NCBI GenBank assembly: GCA_035293245.1
Contig: DATDOO010000119.1
Span: forward strand, 1 to 12,720
Origin: DATDOO01 sp035293245
GTDB lineage: Bacteria; Pseudomonadota; Gammaproteobacteria; Methylococcales; Methylococcaceae
Direction: 5' to 3'
DNA: 12,720 bases
Of the stretch, positions 7,107 through 12,720 are shown in pieces. Each line of letters opens with the position of its first letter. The stretch's first letter is position 1. The notes under the pieces are model-generated. The model was not told the origin of the DNA and did no database searches. It worked only from the letters and a program-made list of their open reading frames with translations. The position numbers and the translations under genes are program-made.

Positions 7107-8179
7107 GTCTCGCCCTCCGCCCGATTCTCCAGCCTTGCCCGCGTGCGGGCGATGGCTTCGTGCAGCCGGTGCGCCAGCACGTCGCGGGGCGGCAATTCGG
7201 TCAGATATTGAGCAACACGGATGCTGGCGCGGTCCAGTTGCAGCAGTTCGATGCTTTCCTCGCCGCCGTCGGCGCAGAGGATCAGGCCCAGGGGAGCTTC
7301 CTCGCCGGGCTTGGCGTCGTGCTTGGCCAGCCAGCGAAGGTAAAGCTCCATCTGGCCCTTGTCGGCGGCCTTGAACTTGCCGAGTTTGAGTTCCACGGCC
7401 ACCAGGCGGCGCAGGTCGCGATGGTAGAAGAGCAGGTCCAGGTAGTGGTCGTCGCCGTCGATGACCATACGCTTTTGCCGCGCCACAAAGCAGAAACCGC
7501 CGCCCAACTCGATCAGAAAGCTCTCGATGTCGCGCAGGATGGCGGCTTCCAGGTCGCGTTCGCTGTAAGCGCCGGCCAAGCCGAGGAAGTCGAGAACGTA
7601 AGGATCGCGGAACACCAGGTCGGGGCTCATGCGGTCGCTGTCGCGCAAGGCTTCCAGTTCGGCGCCGACGGTGGCCTCCGGCTTTTTCGATAAGGCCGTG
7701 CGCTCGTAGAGCATGCCGTCGATTTTCTGGCGCAGGGTACGTACGCTCCAGCGTTCGAGGCGACACATCTCGGCGTAGAACTCGCGCTGCAAGGGCTGTT
7801 TGAGGGGGATCAGCGCGATGAAATGGGTCCAGCTCAAATGTCGTATCAGCGATACGACAATTCGCTCGTCGGGAAAGACCTCGGCGAATTGAATCATGCG
7901 TTGCAGGTTCTTCTCCGAGAAGCCCGGTCCGTGTTCGGCGGCCAATTGTCTACTCAGCGAGGAGACAATCTGCTCGCCGTACCTGGCGCGCTTCTCGCTC
8001 AGCACGTCCTGCCGAATGCGCTGGCCGACGCGCCAGTAAAGCAAGGTCAGGCTGGCATTTACCGCCGTGGCGGCGTTGGTTCGCGCCTCGGTAATCAGCC
8101 GGTGGATGTCGTCGACCAAATCGACGGCCGGGGCTGCAACGGAAAATTTCGCCTCGCTGTCGTCCGGTGCCTTGCTCAT
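7103..8179 (-). CDS. DUF1016 / YhcG-family PD-(D/E)XK nuclease embedded in the RM operon
   Basis: The 358 residues match the YhcG (DUF1016) family throughout. The N-terminal DUF1016 domain (about 20-165) shows the hallmarks LLYWRVGQRI, YGEQIVSSLSRQL, GFSEKNLQRMIQFAE and the LSWTHFIALIPLK segment. The C-terminal nuclease domain (about 185-340) has LDFLGLAGAYSERDLEAAIL, then Asp248 (HYLDLLFYHRDL), Glu263 and Lys265 (AVELKLGKF) and Gln276 in KGQMELYLRW, which together form a complete PD-(D/E)XK site. Members are frequent in bacterial genomes, often beside or inside type I restriction loci, but their precise role is not established; they have been treated as DNA-processing or structure-specific nucleases. 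Here the start overlaps the hsdM stop (ATGA, 8179-8176) and the stop overlaps the hsdS start (ATGA, 7106-7103), so it must be co-translated between the two methyltransferase subunits. No damage is visible. Confidence 0.93.
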   Translation of the reverse strand: MSKAPDDSEAKFSVAAPAVDLVDDIHRLITEARTNAATAVNASLTLLYWRVGQRIRQDVLSEKRARYGEQIVSSLSRQLAAEHGPGFSEKNLQRMIQFAEVFPDERIVVSLIRHLSWTHFIALIPLKQPLQREFYAEMCRLERWSVRTLRQKIDGMLYERTALSKKPEATVGAELEALRDSDRMSPDLVFRDPYVLDFLGLAGAYSERDLEAAILRDIESFLIELGGGFCFVARQKRMVIDGDDHYLDLLFYHRDLRRLVAVELKLGKFKAADKGQMELYLRWLAKHDAKPGEEAPLGLILCADGGEESIELLQLDRASIRVAQYLTELPPRDVLAHRLHEAIARTRARLENRAEGET

Positions 8180-10566
8180 GCACCGTCCCCGACGATTTTT
8201 TTCAGCAAGCCTTCGGTCTGCCGTTCGAGGGCCAGGATATCGCGGCGGATTTCTTCCAGCGTGCGCATGGGCTTGGGCCGGTAGAAGTGGCGGGCGAAGG
8301 AGATTTCATAGCCGATTTTGGTGCTGTCGGCGTCGATCCAGGCGTCGGGAGCAAAAGGCTGTACTTCGCGCTTGAAGAAAGCTTCGATGCCGCCCGCCTC
8401 TTGCAGCGGCACCTGCTCGGTGTCGCGCAGTTCGGGGTCGGGTTCGAAAGTGGTCAGCCAGACCTGCGCTTTGGCCTTGCGCTGCCCCTTGGCCGGGGCG
8501 TCGTCCGCCGCATCCGCATAATAATTGCCGTAGAGCGCTTCGCGCGCGGGATCGGTCGCCGGGTCGGTCTTGATGCGTTTGGCGATTACCGGTGGAGCCG
8601 CTTCGTCGCGCCAGCTTACGGCGCGCAGCAGGATTTTCTTTTCGGCGGGGCTGAGTTTGATACCCAGCGCTTCCAGGGCGCCGTCGACCCGTTCACGGAA
8701 CAGGTTGAAGTCGGGAAAGACGTCGCTGCCAAGTTCTTCGGCCAAGCGGCGGGCGGCTTCCACCAGGCGCAGGTCGCGCTGCCAAGCGTCGACGTCGAGC
8801 AGTTTGCGGCGGCGCTTTTCCGGTACGGCCTTGCGGCGCGGGGACGACTCCTCGTCGGCTTCGCTGTCGTCACCGCGTAACCAGTGCTCCATTTCGGTCC
8901 TGATGCGGGCAAACTCTTCGTAGAGGCTTTGGCCGAAGCGTTCATACAGCTCGCGGCGCAGGCCGTCGTCGCCGCTGGCAAAGCGCAGGCCTTCGATGCT
9001 GGCGCGCTTGAATTGGCTCCTGAGACGTAGCGGACGCTCAACGGTGATTTTCCAGTAGCCGAAGGCTTCGTTGTCGAAAACTTTGGAATGACTTGTGTCG
9101 TCGGCGTCGTCGAAAGCTTGCAGTGTGGTCAGGATTCGTTCGATGTCCGCTGTGCCCAATTCGCAGTTCTTCTTGCCGTAGTTGCGGCGCAGCGGCTGGG
9201 ACCATTCGCTGGCGTCGATCAACTGCACTTTGCCGCGCCGGTGCCTGGCCTTGCGGTTGGTCAGCACCCAGATATAGGTGGCGATGCCGGTGTTGTAGAA
9301 CATGTTGAGCGGCAGGGCGATGATGGCTTCGAGCCAGTCGTTCTCCAGCACCCAGCGGCGGATGTTGCTTTCGCCCTGGCCGGCGTCGCCGGTAAACAGG
9401 GCCGAGCCGTTGTGAACCAGAGCTATGCGGCTGCCCAAGGGCGTCTTTTTTTTCATCTTGGACAGCTTGTTCACCAGGAACATGAGTTGGCCATCGGATG
9501 AACGAGTAGCGAGTTTGAAGCTTGGGTCGCCCGCATGGTCGACAACGAAGCGGGGGTCTGAGATGCCGCTTTTGCCTTCCTCGCCGCCCAGGCGGGTGAG
9601 ATCGCTTTTCCAGCTCTTGCCATAGGGTGGGTTGGAGAGCATGAAGTCGAATTCGTGGCGCGGGAAGGCGTCGTTGCTCAGGGTGGACATATCCACACCG
9701 CCGACGATGTGCTCGGCCTCCAGCCCCTCACCCTTGATCAGCAGGTCGGCCTTGCAGATGGCATAGGTCTCGGGGTTGATCTCCTGGCCGTAAAGGTGAA
9801 TGGACACCTGTTTTCCATGTTCCTCCGCTAGCCGGTATAGCTCTCCCTCGGCAACCGTGAGCATGCCCCCGGTACCGCAAGCGCCGTCGTAAAGCAAATA
9901 GGTGCCGGATTCGATCTGGTCGGCAACGGGCACAAACATCAGCTTGGCCATCAAGCGCACCACATCGCGCGGGGTGAAATGTTCGCCGGCTTCTTCGTTG
10001 TTTTCCTCGTTAAAGCGGCGAATCAGCTCTTCGAACACCGTGCCCATGGCGTGGTTGTCGAGTCCAGGCAACACGACGTGGCCTTCCAAGTCGCGGACGG
10101 GCTCAGGCGACAAATTGATGTCCGGATCGAGAAACTTTTCGATCAAAAGCCCCAGAATGTTGGCTTCCACCAGCTTGGGTATCTGGTTGCGGAAGTTGAA
10201 TTTGTCGAGAATCTCGCGGACGTTATCGGAGAAACCGTCTAGGTAAGCTTCGAAATTCCGCCGGTGCTGCTGCCCCGTTTCAGCCGACTTCAGACCTTTG
10301 AGGGTGAACGGCGAGCTGTTATAGAACGCTTGGCCCGACGCGCCGCACAAACCGGCATGCTTGTTTGATACACCGGCCTTGTCGAGTTGCGCGCTCAGAG
10401 CGCGGACTTTTCCCTTTGTTGGTTCCAATACCGCATCAAGCCGACGCAGGACAGTCATCGGCAAAATTACATCGCGATACTTGCCGCGCGAGTAAATGTC
10501 GCGTAGCACATCGTCAGCAATGTTCCAGATGAAGTCTTGTATGCGTCGTAGCTCAGCGGGTTCCAT
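8176..10566 (-). CDS. hsdM: Type I restriction-modification DNA methyltransferase subunit M
   Basis: HsdM transfers a methyl group from SAM to adenine N6 in the site chosen by HsdS. The chosen start, ATG at 10566-10564, gives the standard N-terminus (MEPAELRRIQDFIWNIADDV, then the LPMTVLRRLDAVL motif of the HsdM N-terminal domain). The frame is open 31 codons further upstream but those residues do not look like the family. From this start (796 residues) the landmarks are GEHFTPRDVV at 194-203, SAM motif I DGACGTGG at 227-234, and the catalytic NPPY at 312-315. A long C-terminal extension (about 480-796) replaces the short tail of classical 500-residue HsdM; it ends GYEISFARHFYRPKPMRTLE plus a closing helix, a form I know from other roughly 800-residue HsdM proteins. 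There is no clear Shine-Dalgarno sequence before the start. It is the first gene of the operon. An A8 tract in the coding strand lies at 9453-9446. Confidence 0.95.
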   Translation of the reverse strand: MEPAELRRIQDFIWNIADDVLRDIYSRGKYRDVILPMTVLRRLDAVLEPTKGKVRALSAQLDKAGVSNKHAGLCGASGQAFYNSSPFTLKGLKSAETGQQHRRNFEAYLDGFSDNVREILDKFNFRNQIPKLVEANILGLLIEKFLDPDINLSPEPVRDLEGHVVLPGLDNHAMGTVFEELIRRFNEENNEEAGEHFTPRDVVRLMAKLMFVPVADQIESGTYLLYDGACGTGGMLTVAEGELYRLAEEHGKQVSIHLYGQEINPETYAICKADLLIKGEGLEAEHIVGGVDMSTLSNDAFPRHEFDFMLSNPPYGKSWKSDLTRLGGEEGKSGISDPRFVVDHAGDPSFKLATRSSDGQLMFLVNKLSKMKKKTPLGSRIALVHNGSALFTGDAGQGESNIRRWVLENDWLEAIIALPLNMFYNTGIATYIWVLTNRKARHRRGKVQLIDASEWSQPLRRNYGKKNCELGTADIERILTTLQAFDDADDTSHSKVFDNEAFGYWKITVERPLRLRSQFKRASIEGLRFASGDDGLRRELYERFGQSLYEEFARIRTEMEHWLRGDDSEADEESSPRRKAVPEKRRRKLLDVDAWQRDLRLVEAARRLAEELGSDVFPDFNLFRERVDGALEALGIKLSPAEKKILLRAVSWRDEAAPPVIAKRIKTDPATDPAREALYGNYYADAADDAPAKGQRKAKAQVWLTTFEPDPELRDTEQVPLQEAGGIEAFFKREVQPFAPDAWIDADSTKIGYEISFARHFYRPKPMRTLEEIRRDILALERQTEGLLKKIVGDGA
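9446..9453 (-). repeat. A8 homopolymer inside hsdM
   Basis: Eight consecutive T on the plus strand read as A8 in the coding strand, spelling part of Met-Lys-Lys-Lys-Thr. It is one of the longest homopolymers in the window and sits in the middle of an otherwise GC-rich gene. Such tracts can slip during replication or transcription. No sign of frame loss is present at this site in this copy. Confidence 0.5.
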
Positions 10567-10709
10567 GTACTTTAGCGATGTGGTCAGTTGTCGGTTTGGT
10601 GAACATAGCCCGGCTAAGCGGCATCGTATTTTAAGTTCTCGTCTTGCCGCCCGCCGCAACGTGCGCCTCTTGAATTCAGCCCTTGCGCCCAGAGGATGTA
10701 GGAGGCTCG

Positions 10710-10991
10710 ATGGCAGTTACAGGTCATGCGGATGCCGAAATGCCCCACGTAGAGCAGGCAAACCGCAAAGCCGTGGCCCTATTTGAGTGGAACCCCCCGA
10801 AATGCCACGCGGCATGGATGTCGGTTTGTCCAGGGCTCTGCATAGCCCAGCCGGCGCAGGAAAGTAAATCGTCGAGATTCCGCGTGCCCGCGATTCCGGG
10901 GTTCGATTGTCCTTATCGGCCATGGGAAATAGCGCCTGTCCTTGCTAGCAAATCATGCGAAAAGAGAATGCGGAAACACGGTACCGCATAG
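10710..10991 (+). CDS. Doubtful 93-aa protein behind a strong ribosome binding site
   Basis: A plus-strand ATG at 10710 is preceded by AGGAGG at 10700-10705 with 4 nt spacing, one of the best Shine-Dalgarno sequences in the window. The frame gives 93 residues, starting MAVTGHADAEMPHVEQANRK, with five cysteines (KCHAAW, VCPGLC, DCPYRPW, KSCEK) and a basic end (KRMRKHGTA). I do not recognise any family. The amino-acid mix, with many rare codons and hairpins within the frame, looks more like fortuitous translation of a non-coding repeat than a selected protein. It is divergent from hsdM and convergent with the EamA transporter gene. It is reported because of the ribosome binding site; a chance frame is the more likely reading. 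Confidence 0.22.
   Translation: MAVTGHADAEMPHVEQANRKAVALFEWNPPKCHAAWMSVCPGLCIAQPAQESKSSRFRVPAIPGFDCPYRPWEIAPVLASKSCEKRMRKHGTA
10968..10989. terminator. Weak hairpin downstream of the EamA transporter gene
   Basis: ATGCGG at 10968-10973 pairs perfectly with CCGCAT at 10984-10989 around a 10-nt loop. It lies 34 nt beyond the TAA of the transporter (11025-11023) and could stop its transcript, but no T-rich run follows on the minus strand. The evidence for termination is therefore only position and pairing. Confidence 0.2.
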
Positions 10992-11022
10992 GCAGTATCT
11001 TCGAATAGAGCCCCCGGACCAA

Positions 11023-11928
11023 TTAAGGCGCAAGATCACTGCGCGCCGCCTTCCCGACCCGCAAAAACGGCAACAGCACCCCGCAGACCAGGATCAGCGC
11101 ACACCCCGCCAGCGCGGGCAGCGTGGGCGTCATGCCGAACAGCGATACGCTCCACATCAGGCCGAACACGGGGTAGAGGTAGTTGACCGCCGCGTTCAGG
11201 GCGGCGGGGGCCAACTGGTAGGCGCGGGTCAGGGCGTGCTGGGCGGCGCTGGCGCTCAGGCCGGCCATCAGGAGAAACGCCCAGGTTTCGCGCTGCACGG
11301 GCCAATACCAGCCGACCACGGCGAAATAGATGAGGTGCAGCAGAAGCGCCACCAGGCAGAAGTAGAACACCACGGTTTCCGGCCGGTTGCCGCGGCCGGA
11401 GCGGGCGACCATGAGGTAGGCCAAAGCGGTGAACCAGCCCGCTGCCAAGGCCATCCAGCGCCCCAGGGCATCCGCCTGGCCCAAACGGGGATCGAGCAGC
11501 AGCCACAAGCCGGCCATGGCGCCGGCGATGGCCAGCCAGGCCGCCCAGGTGTTGCGCTGCCCCAGCACCCACGGCGCCAGCAGGGCGATGAACACGCTGT
11601 TGCTGGACTGGATGAAGGCGCTCTCGCCGATGCCGATGCGCTGGATGGCGGAGAAGGACAGCATGAGCGCCGTTCCCCCGAACAGGCCGCGCAGCCACAG
11701 GGAAACCCGTCCGTCGCCGAACAGCATCTTGAGCCTTCCGGGCGAGAACAGCGGCCCCCACAACACCAACAGATTGATCGACACGCGGATGAAACTGGTC
11801 ACCGGCGCGGGCATGGCCGGTTCGACTTTGAGCGCCGCCTGCACGGACGCCGCCATCAGGGAAAACAGAAAGCAGGCCGACACCATGAACCACAGTCCGC
11901 GGCGAATGGAGCGAATGTCTGGCGGCAA
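11023..11928 (-). CDS. EamA-family (DMT superfamily) inner-membrane transporter
   Basis: The 301-residue protein is almost wholly hydrophobic, with about ten predicted membrane segments (roughly 11-33, 42-61, 80-97, 104-122, 127-145, 156-173, 184-207, 214-233, 240-263, 268-288), arranged as two EamA repeats. Repeat 1 begins GLWFMVSACFLFSLMAASVQ; repeat 2 begins GRWMALAAGWFTALAYLMVA. Typical short motifs are SAFIQSSNSVFIALLAPWVL at the end of the first repeat and ALNAAVNYLYPVFG in the second. DMT transporters export or import small metabolites such as amino acids or purine derivatives; the substrate here cannot be predicted. The longest start is TTG at 11928, which keeps a positive N-terminal stretch (RSIRR) suited to a cytoplasmic end. 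The ATG at 11886 would remove part of the first membrane helix and is less likely. The gene is divergent from lgt and separated from the RM operon by a 455-nt gap. Confidence 0.9.
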   Translation of the reverse strand: MPPDIRSIRRGLWFMVSACFLFSLMAASVQAALKVEPAMPAPVTSFIRVSINLLVLWGPLFSPGRLKMLFGDGRVSLWLRGLFGGTALMLSFSAIQRIGIGESAFIQSSNSVFIALLAPWVLGQRNTWAAWLAIAGAMAGLWLLLDPRLGQADALGRWMALAAGWFTALAYLMVARSGRGNRPETVVFYFCLVALLLHLIYFAVVGWYWPVQRETWAFLLMAGLSASAAQHALTRAYQLAPAALNAAVNYLYPVFGLMWSVSLFGMTPTLPALAGCALILVCGVLLPFLRVGKAARSDLAP

Positions 11929-12058
11929 AACGGGGGAACCTTAATAAGGCGGGAGCGCCGGGGGAGAGTAAAGCAGGCATCGTGCCCGCTCAAGCTTGAC
12001 AAGCGACGCAGTGCAGCGCCAACCTTGCCGCCCTCTTCCAAGCCGGAGATCGCCTTTC
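11929..12058. promoter_or_regulatory. Divergent intergenic region between the transporter and lgt
   Basis: This 130-nt spacer must contain both promoters. A perfect TTGACA lies at 11996-12001 on the plus strand, pointing toward lgt, but the hexamer 16-18 nt downstream is GC-rich and a poor -10 box, so a standard sigma-70 promoter is only suggested. For the transporter, a TTATTAA element lies at 11947-11941 on the minus strand, without a well-spaced -35. A GGAGA at 12045-12049 serves as the lgt ribosome binding site. Confidence 0.3.
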
Positions 12059-12720
12059 ATGGTCTGGGACATTTCCCCCATCGCCTTCACCCTCCACCTC
12101 GGCGCGCTGGAATGGCCGGTGCGCTGGTACGGTCTGCTGTTCGCCGGGTCTTTCCTGTACGGCATTTATTTCTTCCAGTGGCTCTACCGGCGCGAGAACC
12201 GGCCGGTGGAAGACGTGCACGATCTGGCGCTGTATGTGGTCGCCGGAACATTGATCGGCGCGCGGCTGGGACATGTGTTCCTTTACGAGCCGGCGTTTTA
12301 TCTCGCGCACCCTTCGCGGATACTGGCCGTGTGGGAGGGCGGACTGGCCAGCCACGGCGCGTTCGTGGGCATTTTGCTGAGCGTGTGGATTTACTCGCGC
12401 CGCGCGGCCGGGCAGTCCTTCCTGTGGCTCATGGACCGCATCGCCCTGGCGTTGCCGTTCGCCATCAGCCTGATCCGGCTGGGCAACTTCTTCAACTCGG
12501 AGATTCTCGGCCGGCCGGCCGATATACCGTGGGCGGTGATTTTCGCCCGGGTGGACGCCCTGCCCCGCCACCCGGTGCAGCTTTACGAGGCGGCGGTCTA
12601 CCTGCCCATCTTCGCCCTCGGTCTGCGCCACTACCTGCGGCGCGGTCCCGACCTGCCCGCCGGCTGGATGCTCGGGTTTTTCCTCGTCTGGGCGCCGGTT
12701 GCGCGCTTTCTGCTGGAGTT
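12059..12720 (+). CDS. lgt: Prolipoprotein diacylglyceryl transferase, 3' end outside the window
   Basis: Lgt transfers diacylglycerol from phosphatidylglycerol to the lipobox cysteine of prelipoproteins in the inner membrane, the first step of lipoprotein maturation. The ATG at 12059 follows GGAGA by 9 nt, and 220 residues are visible before the window ends. Recognisable elements are VRWYGLLFAG at 21-30, GGLASHGAFVG at 94-104 with His99, the family signature region IRLGNFFNSEILGR at 139-152 with Arg140, Asn143 and Asn146, and RHPVQLYEA at 170-178. Several membrane helices are evident. The SHGA and IRLGN forms differ from the FHGG and GRIGNF forms of the E. coli enzyme and recall Bacteroidota-type Lgt sequences. 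Its frame is open throughout with no defect. It is divergent from the EamA transporter and most likely a core gene bordering the island. Confidence 0.93.
   Translation, partial: MVWDISPIAFTLHLGALEWPVRWYGLLFAGSFLYGIYFFQWLYRRENRPVEDVHDLALYVVAGTLIGARLGHVFLYEPAFYLAHPSRILAVWEGGLASHGAFVGILLSVWIYSRRAAGQSFLWLMDRIALALPFAISLIRLGNFFNSEILGRPADIPWAVIFARVDALPRHPVQLYEAAVYLPIFALGLRHYLRRGPDLPAGWMLGFFLVWAPVARFLLE

Larger units (their letters stand above)
10567..11022. other. Hairpin-rich interval between hsdM and the EamA transporter
   Basis: About 455 nt with no recognised gene. It must hold the promoter of the RM operon (reading left from 10566); a TAAAAT-like -10 box is visible on the minus strand near 10633-10628, but no good -35 box at proper spacing, so I do not call it. 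Four short perfect inverted repeats lie within 190 nt: ATGCC/GGCAT at 10802-10815 (4-nt loop), GGGCT/AGCCC at 10833-10848 (6-nt loop), CGCG/CGCG at 10881-10892 (4-nt loop) and ATGCGG/CCGCAT at 10968-10989 (10-nt loop). None is followed by a T tract on either strand, so they do not look like simple intrinsic terminators. The block may be a dispersed non-coding repeat or a structured RNA; the one plausible small frame inside it is listed separately. Confidence 0.4.

Noticed and set aside
7107..7766. Minus-strand open frame in continuity with hsdS upstream of its ATG
   Set aside because: It overlaps the conserved nuclease domain of the DUF1016 gene in another frame and consists of arginine-rich shadow sequence; the hsdS start at 7106 has a good ribosome binding site and a normal N-terminus.
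1637..10566. Target-site duplication or attachment repeats flanking the RM operon
   Set aside because: By eye I found no matching direct repeats at both ends, and no integrase gene is present in the window.
10567..10659. 31-codon upstream extension of hsdM
   Set aside because: The added residues do not resemble HsdM, while the ATG at 10566 gives the usual family N-terminus.
10850..10925. tRNA-like GGGGTTCGATT T-loop with a GGCCA end
   Set aside because: The T-stem does not pair, and no matching acceptor, D-arm or anticodon arm is found at the right distances on either strand.
11036..11980. Minus-strand open frame of 314 codons overlapping the EamA gene
   Set aside because: It is in another frame on the same strand, rich in Arg, Ala, Gly and His without membrane segments; the EamA frame has ten clear helices.
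11990..12631. Minus-strand open frame of 213 codons
   Set aside because: It is antisense to lgt, which carries the family's conserved residues.

Overview
The window looks like a stretch of proteobacterial chromosome, most likely gammaproteobacterial. It is GC-rich, and its flanking genes (EamA transporter, prolipoprotein diacylglyceryl transferase, DUF938 methyltransferase, COG3146 acyltransferase) are ordinary proteobacterial housekeeping or accessory genes. Genus cannot be fixed from the sequence; a methanotroph or purple-sulfur-type lineage is only a guess.

Layout. (1) Positions 1-1457, minus strand: the start of an IS1595-like insertion sequence runs off the left edge and appears to have cut the 3' end of a COG3146 acyltransferase gene. 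Two bases upstream of that gene lies the end of a DUF938 methyltransferase gene whose middle has been deleted. (2) Positions 1471-1632: an orphan C-terminal fragment of a DUF4357 domain with no start codon. (3) Positions 1637-10566, minus strand: a five-gene type I restriction-modification operon in the order hsdM, DUF1016/YhcG-type nuclease, hsdS, hsdR, small PD-(D/E)XK-like protein. Every junction overlaps: ATGA, ATGA, 23 nt, GTGA. (4) Positions 10567-11022: a hairpin-rich interval with one doubtful small frame behind a strong ribosome binding site. (5) Positions 11023-11928, minus strand: an EamA-family transporter. (6) From 12059 to the right edge, plus strand: lgt, cut by the window end, divergent from the transporter.

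How the genes work together. HsdM and HsdS should form the modification methyltransferase, and HsdR adds ATP-dependent translocation and cleavage. Two further nuclease-fold proteins are translationally coupled into the same unit, so three genes of the operon carry PD-(D/E)XK-like motifs (DUF1016, HsdR, the 198-aa protein). The specificity gene has a one-base frameshift inside its second target-recognition domain. As written, the system makes a half-length HsdS with one complete target-recognition domain plus one spacer helix region. It is therefore either inactivated, altered in specificity, or affected by a sequence error.

The wreckage on the left (IS insertion, internally deleted methyltransferase, orphan DUF4357 tail) marks a rearranged flank of the defence island. 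The right flank (transporter, lgt) is intact. The most noteworthy items are the frameshifted hsdS, the two extra nuclease-like genes embedded in the operon, and the layered decay at the left boundary.
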